Assembly (NCBI GenBank): GCA_030626405.1
Contig: DAOUPA010000014.1
Location: 1-32,298, forward strand
DNA length: 32,298 nt
DNA from: Planctomicrobium sp.
Lineage (GTDB): Bacteria > Planctomycetota > Planctomycetia > Planctomycetales > Planctomycetaceae
Direction of reading: 5' to 3'
The stretch's first letter is position 1; the number at the start of each line of letters is the position of its first letter. Shown piece after piece: positions 24,668 through 32,298 of this stretch. A program made the position numbers and the translations under genes. The notes beneath the pieces are model-generated. The model was not told the origin of the DNA. It was given only the letters and a program-made list of their open reading frames with translations, and searched no databases.

Positions 24668-27226
24668 CTACAATTCGGCGTTTGGAATTTCTTCTTCGGC
24701 TGAAGCGGTTGTTTGCTCTTTCGCTCCGAGATAGCGTCCAAATGTTCCAAATCTCCCGCTGTTCAATAGAATCAGGTAGGCTGGCACAAGAATCGGACGG
24801 ACAATAAATGTGTCCAGTAACACCCCGAATGCGAGAGCAAAACCGAGTTGAGCCATACCAAGCAGAGAACCAATCATCAACGATGCAAATGTCCCGGCCA
24901 TGATGATTCCACAGCTTGAAATGATGCTACCCGTCTTCGTTAACGCCACCAGAATTCCCTTGACCGGCCCGTGATGTCTCTGCTCTTCATCGACGCGCGC
25001 CATGAGGAGAATATTGTAATCTTCACCCATCGCAATCAGAATTGTGAACAGATAAATGGGCACCTTCCAGTCGATCCCGGTAAAGTGAGTAGGGTCGCGG
25101 AGATAGAAGACGACGAACGTCATTCCGAGGGCAACTAAATAACTGAAAACGACACTCACCATCAGGTACCCGCAGACCGCCGGTTGTCGGAGAAGGATTA
25201 CCAACATGATATAAACTGCCAAGACAACCAGAATGCCAATACGTATGCGGTCCCGGTCGGTGGAGAGTTTCAAATCGCGAATTCCGGCTGTCGGGCCAAG
25301 TGTCAAGACTTGCGCAGTCTCTCGAAGTGGTTCTGGAATTGCCTTGCGAACGACTTCTTCAACACTCCCCAGCTGTTTAATGGAATTTCTGTCGAATGGA
25401 TCGGTGCTGAAAACAAAATCAATGCGCATGACCTGCCCGGCAAGGGGGCCTCGTGTGCTCGTGTAAGTTCGGTGCTGGAAAATTCGTCGCGCGCCTTGTT
25501 CTCTTGGCCTAAGCGAACTGAGGTATTTGAGCGCTTTTGGACTTTTCCCAAGTGGGTATGTTTGGTTTCGAATATCTGCGATGTGAAATTCAGATTCAAT
25601 CAGTTGCGGGAGGGATTTTTCAATTGACGAAGTCATCTCCTTGCTGAGTCGTCTGGAAGTCGGGATGTCTGTCAGGTCATCCCCTTCAAATTGTTTATGG
25701 AGTTCATCTTGATCAAAGTGAACTAACATAATGACCGGACCAGTGACTCCTGCCGGGAAATGTTTCTGGATTGCCATTGCTCCTTCGACACTCGTGTCTC
25801 CTTGTGGGAGATCCGTGAGTAAGCCATAACTCAAGTTGCTCTGATTGCTGAAACCGACAATTGCCAGTGGAAGCATCACGAGAATTGTTCCGATAAAGAT
25901 TCTCCCAGGAAACCGCTTCAGCAGACGAGCGGTTAAACTCCAAATTTCATCCAGCCAACGCTGTTCATTCATTTTTTTCCATAGCGTTGCAACAGGGATC
26001 CATCCCTCTTTTGCTTTGGGTGATTCTTGTCGAACATCCGGCCAAAATGCCCAGTTCTTAAGCAAGAGTAATAGAGCCGGGGTGAAGGTCACAGCGAAAC
26101 ACGAGGCGACAAACAGGCCGATTGAGATTGCGATCCCGGCCTGTCGAAATTTTCCAAACTCGGCGAAAGACATCATTCCGATACCGACTATACTCGTCCC
26201 TGCGCTGGTTGCCAGCGCGGCTCCGACCTTTCTGATCGACAGAGTAATTGCTTCGGAAAAACTACATCCTTCGTCCAGTTCTTCTTTATATCTTGCGATC
26301 AGGAACAGGCAGTAATCGACACCCGCTCCATACACGACGACCGTCACATAGATTTCCAAACCATTAAACAGCCCGATCCAACCAGCTTCCGCGAGATGTG
26401 TGAGCAATGCCAATGTAAATTCGACGGAGAGCCCAACGGTAATCAATGGCACAAGCGCCAAGAGTGGTGCCCGGTAAATGAGAAGCAACAGTACAATCAC
26501 GAGAAGTTTGGTGAAGGTTTCGGTCCGCGTGGCACTCTCTGATTCTGCACGTAAAAGATCTCTTCCGACCGTTGCCGACCCACTCAGGGCAATTGCCAGC
26601 CCAATGGGCTTGGTCGTCAGTAAATCTGGAGAGTTCAGCAGCTCTTCAATCCGATCAACAATCAACCCATTTTGTCGGTCCAGAAATTCGGTCCTCAAGT
26701 CAAGAACGACAATCGCTGCTCGTTCATCTGGACTCGTCAGGAGTGATCCAATTCTCCGGTCATTCGGCGTTGAAATACCTTGAACGACTCGTTCCTCTTC
26801 CGGAATTTCTCCGTAAGCGTTGTCGGACTCAATTTCATAACCCAGTGGTGTGCTATTGCGAATCTCTTCAAGCTGAGGAACCAGTTTTTCTCGAATGAAT
26901 TGACGATCTTCGTCGGATAACCCCTCGGGACGATTCTCGCGAAAGAGAACGACGACAACATTGCTTCCTAGAGGGTCTTGTTGAACGGAGGAGCCAGCCC
27001 GCTTGCCTCGGGAAAAACGTTTGCCGTTTGATGGGGGGAAAGCATCACGGAAAAGATGCTGAGCCTGACTGCTGATGGCATCCTCAGGGAGAAAAGCAAA
27101 CTCACCCTCTTGCCAGATCCCCCCCCTCTGGGGAGCCATCACAATCGCCAAAATTGCAATGGTCACCCACGCCCCAATCGTGAAGATCGGGAAGCGAGTG
27201 ACAGTTTCTCCAATTCGGCGATACAT
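24668..27226 (-). CDS. MMPL/RND-family exporter
   Basis: An 852-residue inner-membrane transporter with two repeated halves, about 12 hydrophobic segments, and large outside loops after TM1 and TM7. Each half has the MmpL-type acidic pair: GVDYCLFLIARYKEELDEG (about residue 305) and GEDYNILLMARVDEEQRHH (about 732), the proton-relay Asp-Tyr. The first outside loop starts RGGIWQEGEFAFLPEDAISSQAQHLF. The transporter should export lipids or other hydrophobic compounds using proton motive force. No lipid-synthesis gene is near, so the substrate is unknown. Its stop (TAG, 24668-24670) abuts the open frame of the peptidase gene, so the two may share a transcript. Confidence 0.92.
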   Translation of the reverse strand: MYRRIGETVTRFPIFTIGAWVTIAILAIVMAPQRGGIWQEGEFAFLPEDAISSQAQHLFRDAFPPSNGKRFSRGKRAGSSVQQDPLGSNVVVVLFRENRPEGLSDEDRQFIREKLVPQLEEIRNSTPLGYEIESDNAYGEIPEEERVVQGISTPNDRRIGSLLTSPDERAAIVVLDLRTEFLDRQNGLIVDRIEELLNSPDLLTTKPIGLAIALSGSATVGRDLLRAESESATRTETFTKLLVIVLLLLIYRAPLLALVPLITVGLSVEFTLALLTHLAEAGWIGLFNGLEIYVTVVVYGAGVDYCLFLIARYKEELDEGCSFSEAITLSIRKVGAALATSAGTSIVGIGMMSFAEFGKFRQAGIAISIGLFVASCFAVTFTPALLLLLKNWAFWPDVRQESPKAKEGWIPVATLWKKMNEQRWLDEIWSLTARLLKRFPGRIFIGTILVMLPLAIVGFSNQSNLSYGLLTDLPQGDTSVEGAMAIQKHFPAGVTGPVIMLVHFDQDELHKQFEGDDLTDIPTSRRLSKEMTSSIEKSLPQLIESEFHIADIRNQTYPLGKSPKALKYLSSLRPREQGARRIFQHRTYTSTRGPLAGQVMRIDFVFSTDPFDRNSIKQLGSVEEVVRKAIPEPLRETAQVLTLGPTAGIRDLKLSTDRDRIRIGILVVLAVYIMLVILLRQPAVCGYLMVSVVFSYLVALGMTFVVFYLRDPTHFTGIDWKVPIYLFTILIAMGEDYNILLMARVDEEQRHHGPVKGILVALTKTGSIISSCGIIMAGTFASLMIGSLLGMAQLGFALAFGVLLDTFIVRPILVPAYLILLNSGRFGTFGRYLGAKEQTTASAEEEIPNAEL

Positions 27227-27460
27227 AAATCGAATGATTTCTTACGAACAATGCCGTAAGATGTGATAGGCAGTTTCAATGTAGTTTGGTTGAGTCGAAG
27301 GCTACGGAAGCATCAACCGACCGATATGTTAGGGGACCGTAGCGGTGTTGAGAACCACGGTCAATGATTTGCGTACTGAGAACTGGCTGAAAATGGTTCA
27401 GTTGATAGAATCGAGTTCGGTCTTCCGTGATATCTTGTTGAAATCCCTATCTTTGGAACA

Positions 27461-27796
27461 ATGATGGCTACAGCGCCTCTGAAAATTCTCGCGATTAAAG
27501 AAGATCAAGTCTTTCAGATTGTCTGGGATGAGAGTCGGGTCTCACGATACCCATTCAAATTCCTGCGATGCGAATGCCCCTGCGCCGCGTGTGTGAATGA
27601 ATTTACCGGACAACGAATGCTCGATCCGGAAACCGTTTCAGAGGAAATTGAACCGAGCGAAGTCGGTTTTAGTGGGAATTACGCAATCAAAATAAAATGG
27701 TCGGATGGACATTTCACAGGTCTTTATTCCTGGGACTACCTCGATAAATTGACAGCCAATCCAAGCGTTCTCACGACTAGTGGAGCATCACAATGA
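27461..27796 (+). CDS. DUF971-family protein
   Basis: A 111-residue cytoplasmic protein (110 if the second ATG, 27464, is used). It matches the DUF971 / gamma-butyrobetaine-hydroxylase N-terminal-like fold: FQIVWDESRVSRYPFKFLRCECPCAACV near the N-terminus and IKIKWSDGHFTGLYSWDYL near the C-terminus. The cysteines in CECPCAAC (four within eight residues) may bind a metal. DUF971 proteins are often linked to Fe-S or molybdenum-cofactor genes, and here the stop overlaps the moaA start by four bases (ATGA at 27793-27796), so the two should be translated together. The exact role is unknown. Confidence 0.88.
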   Translation: MMATAPLKILAIKEDQVFQIVWDESRVSRYPFKFLRCECPCAACVNEFTGQRMLDPETVSEEIEPSEVGFSGNYAIKIKWSDGHFTGLYSWDYLDKLTANPSVLTTSGASQ

Positions 27797-28797
27797 ATTC
27801 CCTAGATAACTCTCTTGTCGATTCATTTGGTCGGCATCATAACAATCTTCGCATCAGTGTAACTGACCGTTGCAACATCCGTTGCTTTTACTGCATGCCA
27901 GCGGAAAATGTGCAGTTCATGGCAAAGTCCAAGCTCTTAACATTCGAAGAGATCGTTCGTTTTGTGCGACTGATGGTTCCTCAAGGAGTGAACAAGCTTC
28001 GACTCACCGGCGGCGAACCGCTCGTGCGAAAGGATCTCCACAAACTGGTTGCACTGCTCTCTGAGGTCGATGGCATTCAGGATATCGGAATTACGACGAA
28101 TGGAATTCTTCTGGCTGATCAAGCACAGGCTCTGTATGACGCCGGACTACGGCGCCTCAATGTCAGTCTTGACGCTCTTGATCCAGTCAAATCCCAAGAG
28201 ATCACGCGCCGCGAAGGGTACGAACAGGTCTTGAATGGAATTGAAGTCGCGCAGAAAGTTGGCTTTGCTCCAATCAAAATCAACGCGGTTGCAATTCGCG
28301 GAATGACGGAATCTGAAATCGTCCCCTTTGGAAAGTTCGCCCGTGAGTCAGGCTGCGAAGTTCGCTTCATTGAGTACATGCCGCTCGATGCAGATGCCGC
28401 CTGGGAGCGTGAAAAAGTCTTGTTCGCATCCGAAATTATTGACGTTCTCTCACGTGAAGTGATGCCACTGGTTCCGATCGGTGATCCAGATCCTCGGGCG
28501 CCATCAACCGACTTTCAATTCGAAGATGGAACCGGACGCATTGGTTTCATTCCTTCCGTTAGCCAACCATTCTGCGAGCAATGCAATCGCTTTCGCCTTA
28601 CGGCGGATGGAAGGCTAAGGAACTGCCTGTTCAGCCTCGAAGAAACCGATATCAAAACGCTCCTTCGAGAAGGTGCGAGCGATGAAAAAATCATCGCCGC
28701 CGTTCGTGAGAGCATCCAGGAAAAGTGGTCCGGTCACAACATCAACGCCGCAGACTTCGTCCAGCCCAACCGCCCGATGTATTCCATCGGCGGTTAG
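27793..28797 (+). CDS. moaA: GTP 3',8-cyclase MoaA
   Basis: A 334-residue radical-SAM enzyme that rearranges GTP in the first step of molybdenum-cofactor synthesis. The radical-SAM cluster site CxxxCxxC is Cys27, Cys31, Cys34 (TDRCNIRCFYCMP). The second cluster, which binds substrate, is Cys261, Cys264 and Cys278 (FCEQCNRFRLTADGRLRNC). The LRLTGGEPLVRKDL SAM-glycine motif and the final Gly-Gly (YSIGG) are present. All key residues are intact. The start is coupled to DUF971 by a 4-base overlap. No other moa gene is in the window. MoaC and the sulfur-carrier genes must lie elsewhere. Confidence 0.97.
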   Translation: MNSLDNSLVDSFGRHHNNLRISVTDRCNIRCFYCMPAENVQFMAKSKLLTFEEIVRFVRLMVPQGVNKLRLTGGEPLVRKDLHKLVALLSEVDGIQDIGITTNGILLADQAQALYDAGLRRLNVSLDALDPVKSQEITRREGYEQVLNGIEVAQKVGFAPIKINAVAIRGMTESEIVPFGKFARESGCEVRFIEYMPLDADAAWEREKVLFASEIIDVLSREVMPLVPIGDPDPRAPSTDFQFEDGTGRIGFIPSVSQPFCEQCNRFRLTADGRLRNCLFSLEETDIKTLLREGASDEKIIAAVRESIQEKWSGHNINAADFVQPNRPMYSIGG

Positions 28798-28815
28798 ATA
28801 AATGCAGTGACACAC

Positions 28816-28847
28816 AATGCTTAGCCGGGCACTTTAAGTGTCCGACT
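28816..28847. repeat. Palindromic repeat, copy 1 (3' side of the SecA-like gene)
   Basis: AGCCGGGCACTT (28823-28834), a single T, then AAGTGTCCGACT (28836-28847). It matches copy 2 at 30840-30871 over 32 bases with three differences, in the same orientation. Confidence 0.9.
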
Positions 28848-28891
28848 CATGCCAGAACATTTTCACCTGTGCTTCATGCACAGTCTGCACA

Positions 28892-30838
28892 TTAGTCCGC
28901 AACTTCCAGAAACGGGTCGAGACCAGCGGCTCGGAATTTTTGTCTTTGCTCTTTACCAAACTTCAAGAGTTGCTTTCGTGCTTTGATGTGTTGTTTTTCC
29001 AGGGAGCGTTGAAGCCTTTCGAACTTTCGCAGCCAGCCTGAATTCAATTCATTGTTACTTTCCGAGAGTGCTCGTTTTCGGAGAGAAGCGAGTTTCATTG
29101 GCGTTAAAACGTTGAGTAACTCGTCTTCAATAGATAGAAAAAACTGGTAACTTCCAGGATCACCTTGGCGCGCGGCACGACCAACCAGTTGCCGGTCAAT
29201 GCGTTTGGAAGTGTGCATTCCCGTCGCGATGACATGCAGACCGCCGTTCTGTTTCACCTCTTCATCGAGAAGGATATCCGTCCCTCGACCTGCCATGTTA
29301 GTGGCAATGGTGACTCGACCACACTGTCCAGCGTGCTTAACAATGCCTGCTTCTTGATCATGAAAAAGGGCGTTCAAGACTTTGTGGTCTATCTCTTCCG
29401 TATGAAGACGATTCGACAAAGCTTGCGAAGCTTCCACAGATGGGGTTCCGACAAGGACTGCCCGTCCGTCCGCAATTTCCTGGTGGATGGAATCAACGAT
29501 GGCGTCGAACTTTGCTGCTTGCGATGCGAAGGTTCGAGCCCGCCGAACTTGGCGAACACAAGGACGATTCGGCGGAATCACAGAAACATTCAGTTTGTAT
29601 GTCCGCTTGAATTCTTTCCTCGCCTGTGCGGCAGTTCCCGTCATCCCTGCTAGGTGTTCGTACTGCCGGAAGAGAGATTGAATCGTGATTTTCGCAGCCG
29701 CGCCAGTCGTGGCGGTGACATCGATCCGCTCTTTTGATTCGACAGATTGATGAAGTCCTTCCTGCCATTTACGGCCTTCCATCTTGCGGCCGGTTCCTTC
29801 ATCGACAATCACTATTTCTCCATCGGAGACGACGTAATCGCGGTCTCTCTCAAACGCAAGCTGTGCCGTCAGGGCTTTCTCGATGTGCTGGTAAATTCGT
29901 TCTGTGTTAATGCAATCCAGCAAGACAGGCTTTGCTATTAAAGAGATTTGCCGGCAACCTTCGTCGGTGAGCGTCACCGTCCGTTTTCGTTCGTCGAAGA
30001 GATAATCTTTATTTGTGATCAGTCTGGAAGAAGTGTCCCGACACCAGCGGTAAAGGCTGATCATCGCATCGCTGTTCTCCTGCTCGACACCAATGATAAG
30101 CGGAGTTCGCGCCTCATCGATCAGAATGCTGTCAACTTCATCAATCAGGGCGAAGAAATGCCCGCGCTGTACGGGGCTTTGGTCCGAATGCTGGGCATCA
30201 AACAACTTTCGTCGAGGAGCGTCGGAAAATTCGGCGCCACGTTTGAGACGATCTCTTAGAAAATCGAACCCCATTTCACTGGCGGTTCCGTATGTGATGT
30301 CGCACTCGTATTGCATGATCCGTTCTGGATCGCTCATTTGCTGAACGACGCAGCCGGTGGAAAGGCCAAGATGTGCGTAAACTCTCCCCATTTCCTCTGC
30401 GTCTCTGGAGGCAAGGTAATCATTCGCGGTGACAACATGCACGCCGCGACCGACCATCGCGTAAAGCAATACAGGCAAAACGGCGGTTAAAGTTTTTCCT
30501 TCTCCTGTTTGCATTTCAGCGATCCTACCATCAAACAGCGCAATCCCCCCCATGACTTGAACAGGGTAATGCCGTAGCCCGAGTGTCCGGTGAGAGGCTT
30601 CAATTCCGAGAGCAAAAACTTCCGGTAACAGCAGTTTTAACTTGGTCCCAGAGCGTGCCTTCCAGGTCAACTTACGAGCCAGAACCATCAGATCGGCTCC
30701 GCTTTGATCTCTCAGTCGATCAGCCCGCCGGAGAATGGCCTTTGCTTCAGATTGAAGTCGTTGAAGTCGGAGCATCATTGGCGAGGCTTGGAAGAAACGG
30801 AGTTCACTCGGTTCGCATCGTGAACGGTGACAAGTCAT
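28892..30838 (-). CDS. Short SecA-like preprotein translocase ATPase
   Basis: A 648-residue SecA paralogue, against about 850-900 for housekeeping SecA. Motifs are intact, counted from the TTG at 30841: MQTGEGKT (110-117, Walker A), the DEVDSILIDEARTPLI Walker B segment (234-249), the preprotein-crosslinking domain at about 250-410, and GRAARQGDPGSYQFFLSIEDELL near the end of the second ATPase domain (about residue 595). The protein ends with a charged helix (LRKFERLQRSLEKQHIKARKQLLKFGKEQRQKF) where the long scaffold helix begins, so the helical wing, most of the scaffold and the zinc-binding C-terminus are missing. Start: ATG 30838 or MML at 30778; no ribosome site decides. It might be an accessory SecA2-type motor. 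The housekeeping secA must be elsewhere. Confidence 0.85.
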   Translation of the reverse strand: MTCHRSRCEPSELRFFQASPMMLRLQRLQSEAKAILRRADRLRDQSGADLMVLARKLTWKARSGTKLKLLLPEVFALGIEASHRTLGLRHYPVQVMGGIALFDGRIAEMQTGEGKTLTAVLPVLLYAMVGRGVHVVTANDYLASRDAEEMGRVYAHLGLSTGCVVQQMSDPERIMQYECDITYGTASEMGFDFLRDRLKRGAEFSDAPRRKLFDAQHSDQSPVQRGHFFALIDEVDSILIDEARTPLIIGVEQENSDAMISLYRWCRDTSSRLITNKDYLFDERKRTVTLTDEGCRQISLIAKPVLLDCINTERIYQHIEKALTAQLAFERDRDYVVSDGEIVIVDEGTGRKMEGRKWQEGLHQSVESKERIDVTATTGAAAKITIQSLFRQYEHLAGMTGTAAQARKEFKRTYKLNVSVIPPNRPCVRQVRRARTFASQAAKFDAIVDSIHQEIADGRAVLVGTPSVEASQALSNRLHTEEIDHKVLNALFHDQEAGIVKHAGQCGRVTIATNMAGRGTDILLDEEVKQNGGLHVIATGMHTSKRIDRQLVGRAARQGDPGSYQFFLSIEDELLNVLTPMKLASLRKRALSESNNELNSGWLRKFERLQRSLEKQHIKARKQLLKFGKEQRQKFRAAGLDPFLEVAD

Positions 30839-30839
30839 C

Positions 30840-30871
30840 AATGTTTAGCCGGACACTTCAAGTGTCCGACT
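30840..30871. repeat. Palindromic repeat, copy 2 (5' side of the SecA-like gene)
   Basis: AGCCGGACACTT (30847-30858), a single C, then AAGTGTCCGACT (30860-30871); the inner 9-bp arms CGGACACTT and AAGTGTCCG pair perfectly. It is a direct repeat of copy 1, 2024 bases apart. Its edge touches the start of the SecA-like frame. Confidence 0.9.
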
Positions 30872-30932
30872 GGTCTGAATTCAAACGATCAATGTTCTCA
30901 GTGAGAAGTGTGAGAAAAGCATGGCGGATGTC

Positions 30933-31604
30933 TCACAGTTTCACGAGAAACGTCTTTCGACATTTTTTGCACTGGACTTCTTTGCCGTCCGCGTTTGTGC
31001 GAACGTAGTACGATGCTCCGCATTCAGGGCAAGTCAGTTTGACCGAATCCGGCATCGGCTCTGCTGCCAGGGCAGTCAGGGATGGAGTTGTTTTCGCTTG
31101 TGGATTCGTCGCGCTATCGGAATCCACAGGTGATTGGGCGTTGGAGACATCGTGCAGATCGATTTCATCCAACGGAAGCTGATCGATGTGCGTGCTGATC
31201 CACTCAACGGCAGCAGGATTGACCGATGAGGCGATGTGATACCGCTGAAACGAAAGCATCTCTCCAATTCGAATCACGAGAGAAACTAACGTCGTCTCCG
31301 AATTCCAGTGTTCGTCGAGGAGGATTTCAGTAGCGTCAATGTTTGGATGAAAGACTGGCGTCAGCATCCGGCAGTCCGGAGGAGTTCTGGGAAAGTTGCG
31401 GGAGATGGCGACTTCAACGAGATGTTCCTTTGCAACTTTGACTGATCCCTCGTTGTCGACGAGACTGCTGATGCGGTATTCGATTTCGTATCGCTCTGGT
31501 GGCGAACCTTCCACCTGAGCAATCCGTACACGCGGATGCAGGCGGGCATACTCTTCGAGTTCCGCGTATTCTTCCGTCAACCGACGTTCTCGAACTGTAC
31601 TCAT
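30933..31604 (-). CDS. E2 (UBC)-like fold protein with C-terminal zinc ribbon, catalytic Cys absent
   Basis: A 223-residue protein starting at ATG 31604, preceded by AGGA about 6 bases away. Residues 38-140 match the ubiquitin-conjugating fold: strand pattern RYEIEYRISSLV ... HLVEVAISRNFPRTPPDCRMLTPVFHPNI (61-89), then ILLDEHWNSETTLVSLVIRIGEMLS and SSVNPAAVEWIS. The YPxxPP and HPN landmarks are there (FPRTPP, HPNI at 86-89). The E2 catalytic Cys, expected as ICLD, is Leu in ILLD (94-97), so it cannot form a thioester at that place. After a linker rich in Ser/Thr/Pro (about 150-185) a zinc ribbon follows with Cys192, Cys195, Cys212, Cys215. Possible roles are binding a ubiquitin-like protein or a scaffold. 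It lies between carB and the SecA-like gene on one strand. Confidence 0.82.
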   Translation of the reverse strand: MSTVRERRLTEEYAELEEYARLHPRVRIAQVEGSPPERYEIEYRISSLVDNEGSVKVAKEHLVEVAISRNFPRTPPDCRMLTPVFHPNIDATEILLDEHWNSETTLVSLVIRIGEMLSFQRYHIASSVNPAAVEWISTHIDQLPLDEIDLHDVSNAQSPVDSDSATNPQAKTTPSLTALAAEPMPDSVKLTCPECGASYYVRTNADGKEVQCKKCRKTFLVKL

Positions 31605-31881
31605 TACGATCCTGAGAGAAAGCGTTTCGTTTTGATACGAGCTTTGAAGCCGTTCCTCCTTAGTTCCTAAGCTCTGTTTGGGAACACCGACCATCGAAGC
31701 TCTACTTCGCCATGGGACGTTTGAAAACGAGATGTCAAAACGTGACATTCGTCCCAAACCGTGAGAGTAAGCTATTTCGGCTCAACAGAAAATATCCAAC
31801 CGGTATCGATTTCTCCGGTTTCTGCTTTATGACCAGATGTGTCGATTTGTGGCTTCTACGCATCAAATGTGTCAAACGAGT
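31605..31881. other. Spacer of about 277 bases without a supported gene
   Basis: It lies between carB and the E2-like gene. The E2-like frame is open upstream to 31757, but that part lacks a good start. A plus-strand frame (31712-31921) overlaps the carB end and has no ribosome site. The E2-like promoter should be here; I see no clear box or hairpin. Confidence 0.4.
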
Positions 31882-32298
31882 CTATTTTCGTGATGCCAAA
31901 TCTGCTTCGTGCCATTCCTGAATGGATCGGACTTGTGGAGCAGGGTGATCGAGCAGGTATTCGATGGCTTTGACCATCGCTTCGCAGCCAGGTAGTGTCG
32001 TCACGCAAGGAACACCGTACGAGACAGCGGCGGCGCGGATGCGGCCTTCTTCGGTTCGACTTCCTTTGCCGCTGGGGGTGTTGAAAATAAATTGAACGTC
32101 GCCGTTGACCATCATGTCGAGCAAATTCGGTCGGCCTTCCTGTACTTTCTTGACCGGTTCCGCATGGACTCCCGCTTCGTTCAGAACTCTGGCAGTTCCA
32201 GCGGTTGAGAGAATTCGGAACCCGAGTTCTTTCAGTTTTCGGGCAGGCTCGATCATTGCTGCTTTGTGAGCACCTGCCATGCTGATGAAAACCGTTCC
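31882..32298 (-). CDS. carB: Carbamoyl-phosphate synthase large subunit, C-terminal part (partial)
   Basis: The C-terminal 138 residues of CarB, running off the window edge. The frame continues GTVFISMAGAHKAAMIEPARKLKELGFRILSTAGTARVL, and the body is the MGS-like allosteric domain (KKVQEGRPNLLDMMVNGDVQFIFNTPSGKGSRTEEGRIRAAAV). In E. coli this domain binds UMP and ornithine to control the enzyme; CarB uses two ATP with bicarbonate and ammonia to make carbamoyl phosphate for pyrimidines and arginine. The catalytic core is outside the window. Its stop is 277 bases before the E2-like gene start. Confidence 0.95.
   Translation of the reverse strand, partial: GTVFISMAGAHKAAMIEPARKLKELGFRILSTAGTARVLNEAGVHAEPVKKVQEGRPNLLDMMVNGDVQFIFNTPSGKGSRTEEGRIRAAAVSYGVPCVTTLPGCEAMVKAIEYLLDHPAPQVRSIQEWHEADLASRK

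Noticed and set aside
27370-27440. CTGAAAATGGTTCAG inverted repeat before the DUF971 gene
   Set aside because: Five-base arms only; too short to call an operator.
30583-31008. 141-codon plus-strand frame over the SecA-like gene start and the E2-like gene end
   Set aside because: It spans two strongly supported genes on the other strand and includes a repeat element; shadow.
31712-31921. 69-codon plus-strand frame before and over the carB end
   Set aside because: No ribosome site, overlaps the stop of carB, and no motif beyond scattered Cys.
1-32298. CRISPR array, prophage or insertion sequence
   Set aside because: No regularly spaced repeats, transposase, integrase or phage structural genes found on either strand.

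Overview
The window looks like a chromosomal segment of a planctomycete (Planctomycetaceae-like, base composition near 50 percent GC by eye, not computed). The evidence is the set of families: a cytochrome/WD40 fusion with a planctomycete-type haem domain, a DUF1080 plus sugar-dehydrogenase fusion, a secreted sulfatase, a DUF6263-like lipoprotein, a WXG100-like protein, and an E2-like (ubiquitin-conjugating fold) protein. I found no tRNA, rRNA, insertion sequence, phage gene or CRISPR array. Most genes stand alone or in pairs on alternating strands, as is usual in this phylum.

Layout. 1-669: 3' end of an M24-fold gene that seems to have lost its metal ligands. 755-4341: FAD oxidoreductase (-), lipoprotein (+), and a two-helix channel with an RCK domain and an unusual pore filter (+). 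4388-8498, minus strand: small membrane protein, threonine synthase, FtsH with an in-frame KEADV repeat. 8633-11497: secreted cytochrome/WD40/PPC protein (-). 11597-12788: Rrf2 regulator (-) and protoglobin (+), divergent around a palindromic operator candidate. 12831-15616: membrane SGNH hydrolase (-), HIT protein (+), exported beta-rich protein (-). 15817-19075: Tex (+) convergent with TerC (-). 19244-24550: DUF1080/PQQ-sugar dehydrogenase (-), WXG100-like protein (+), sulfatase (+), secreted HExxH peptidase with a lectin-like tail (-). 24668-28797: MMPL/RND exporter (-), then a DUF971-moaA operon (+). 28892-32298, minus strand: short SecA-like ATPase, E2-like protein with zinc ribbon, 3' end of carB.

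How genes may work together. The clearest functional unit is the Rrf2/protoglobin pair, which reads as a small gas- or redox-responsive circuit. DUF971 and moaA are translationally coupled. The most unusual block is the minus-strand run carB, E2-like, short SecA: the E2-like protein has the HPN motif region but a Leu where the catalytic Cys should be, plus a C-terminal zinc ribbon, and the SecA lacks the scaffold, wing and linker regions. The SecA-like gene is bracketed by two near-identical 32-bp copies of a palindromic element. The sequence alone cannot prove that these two genes form one system, but this is the best candidate in the window for something undescribed.
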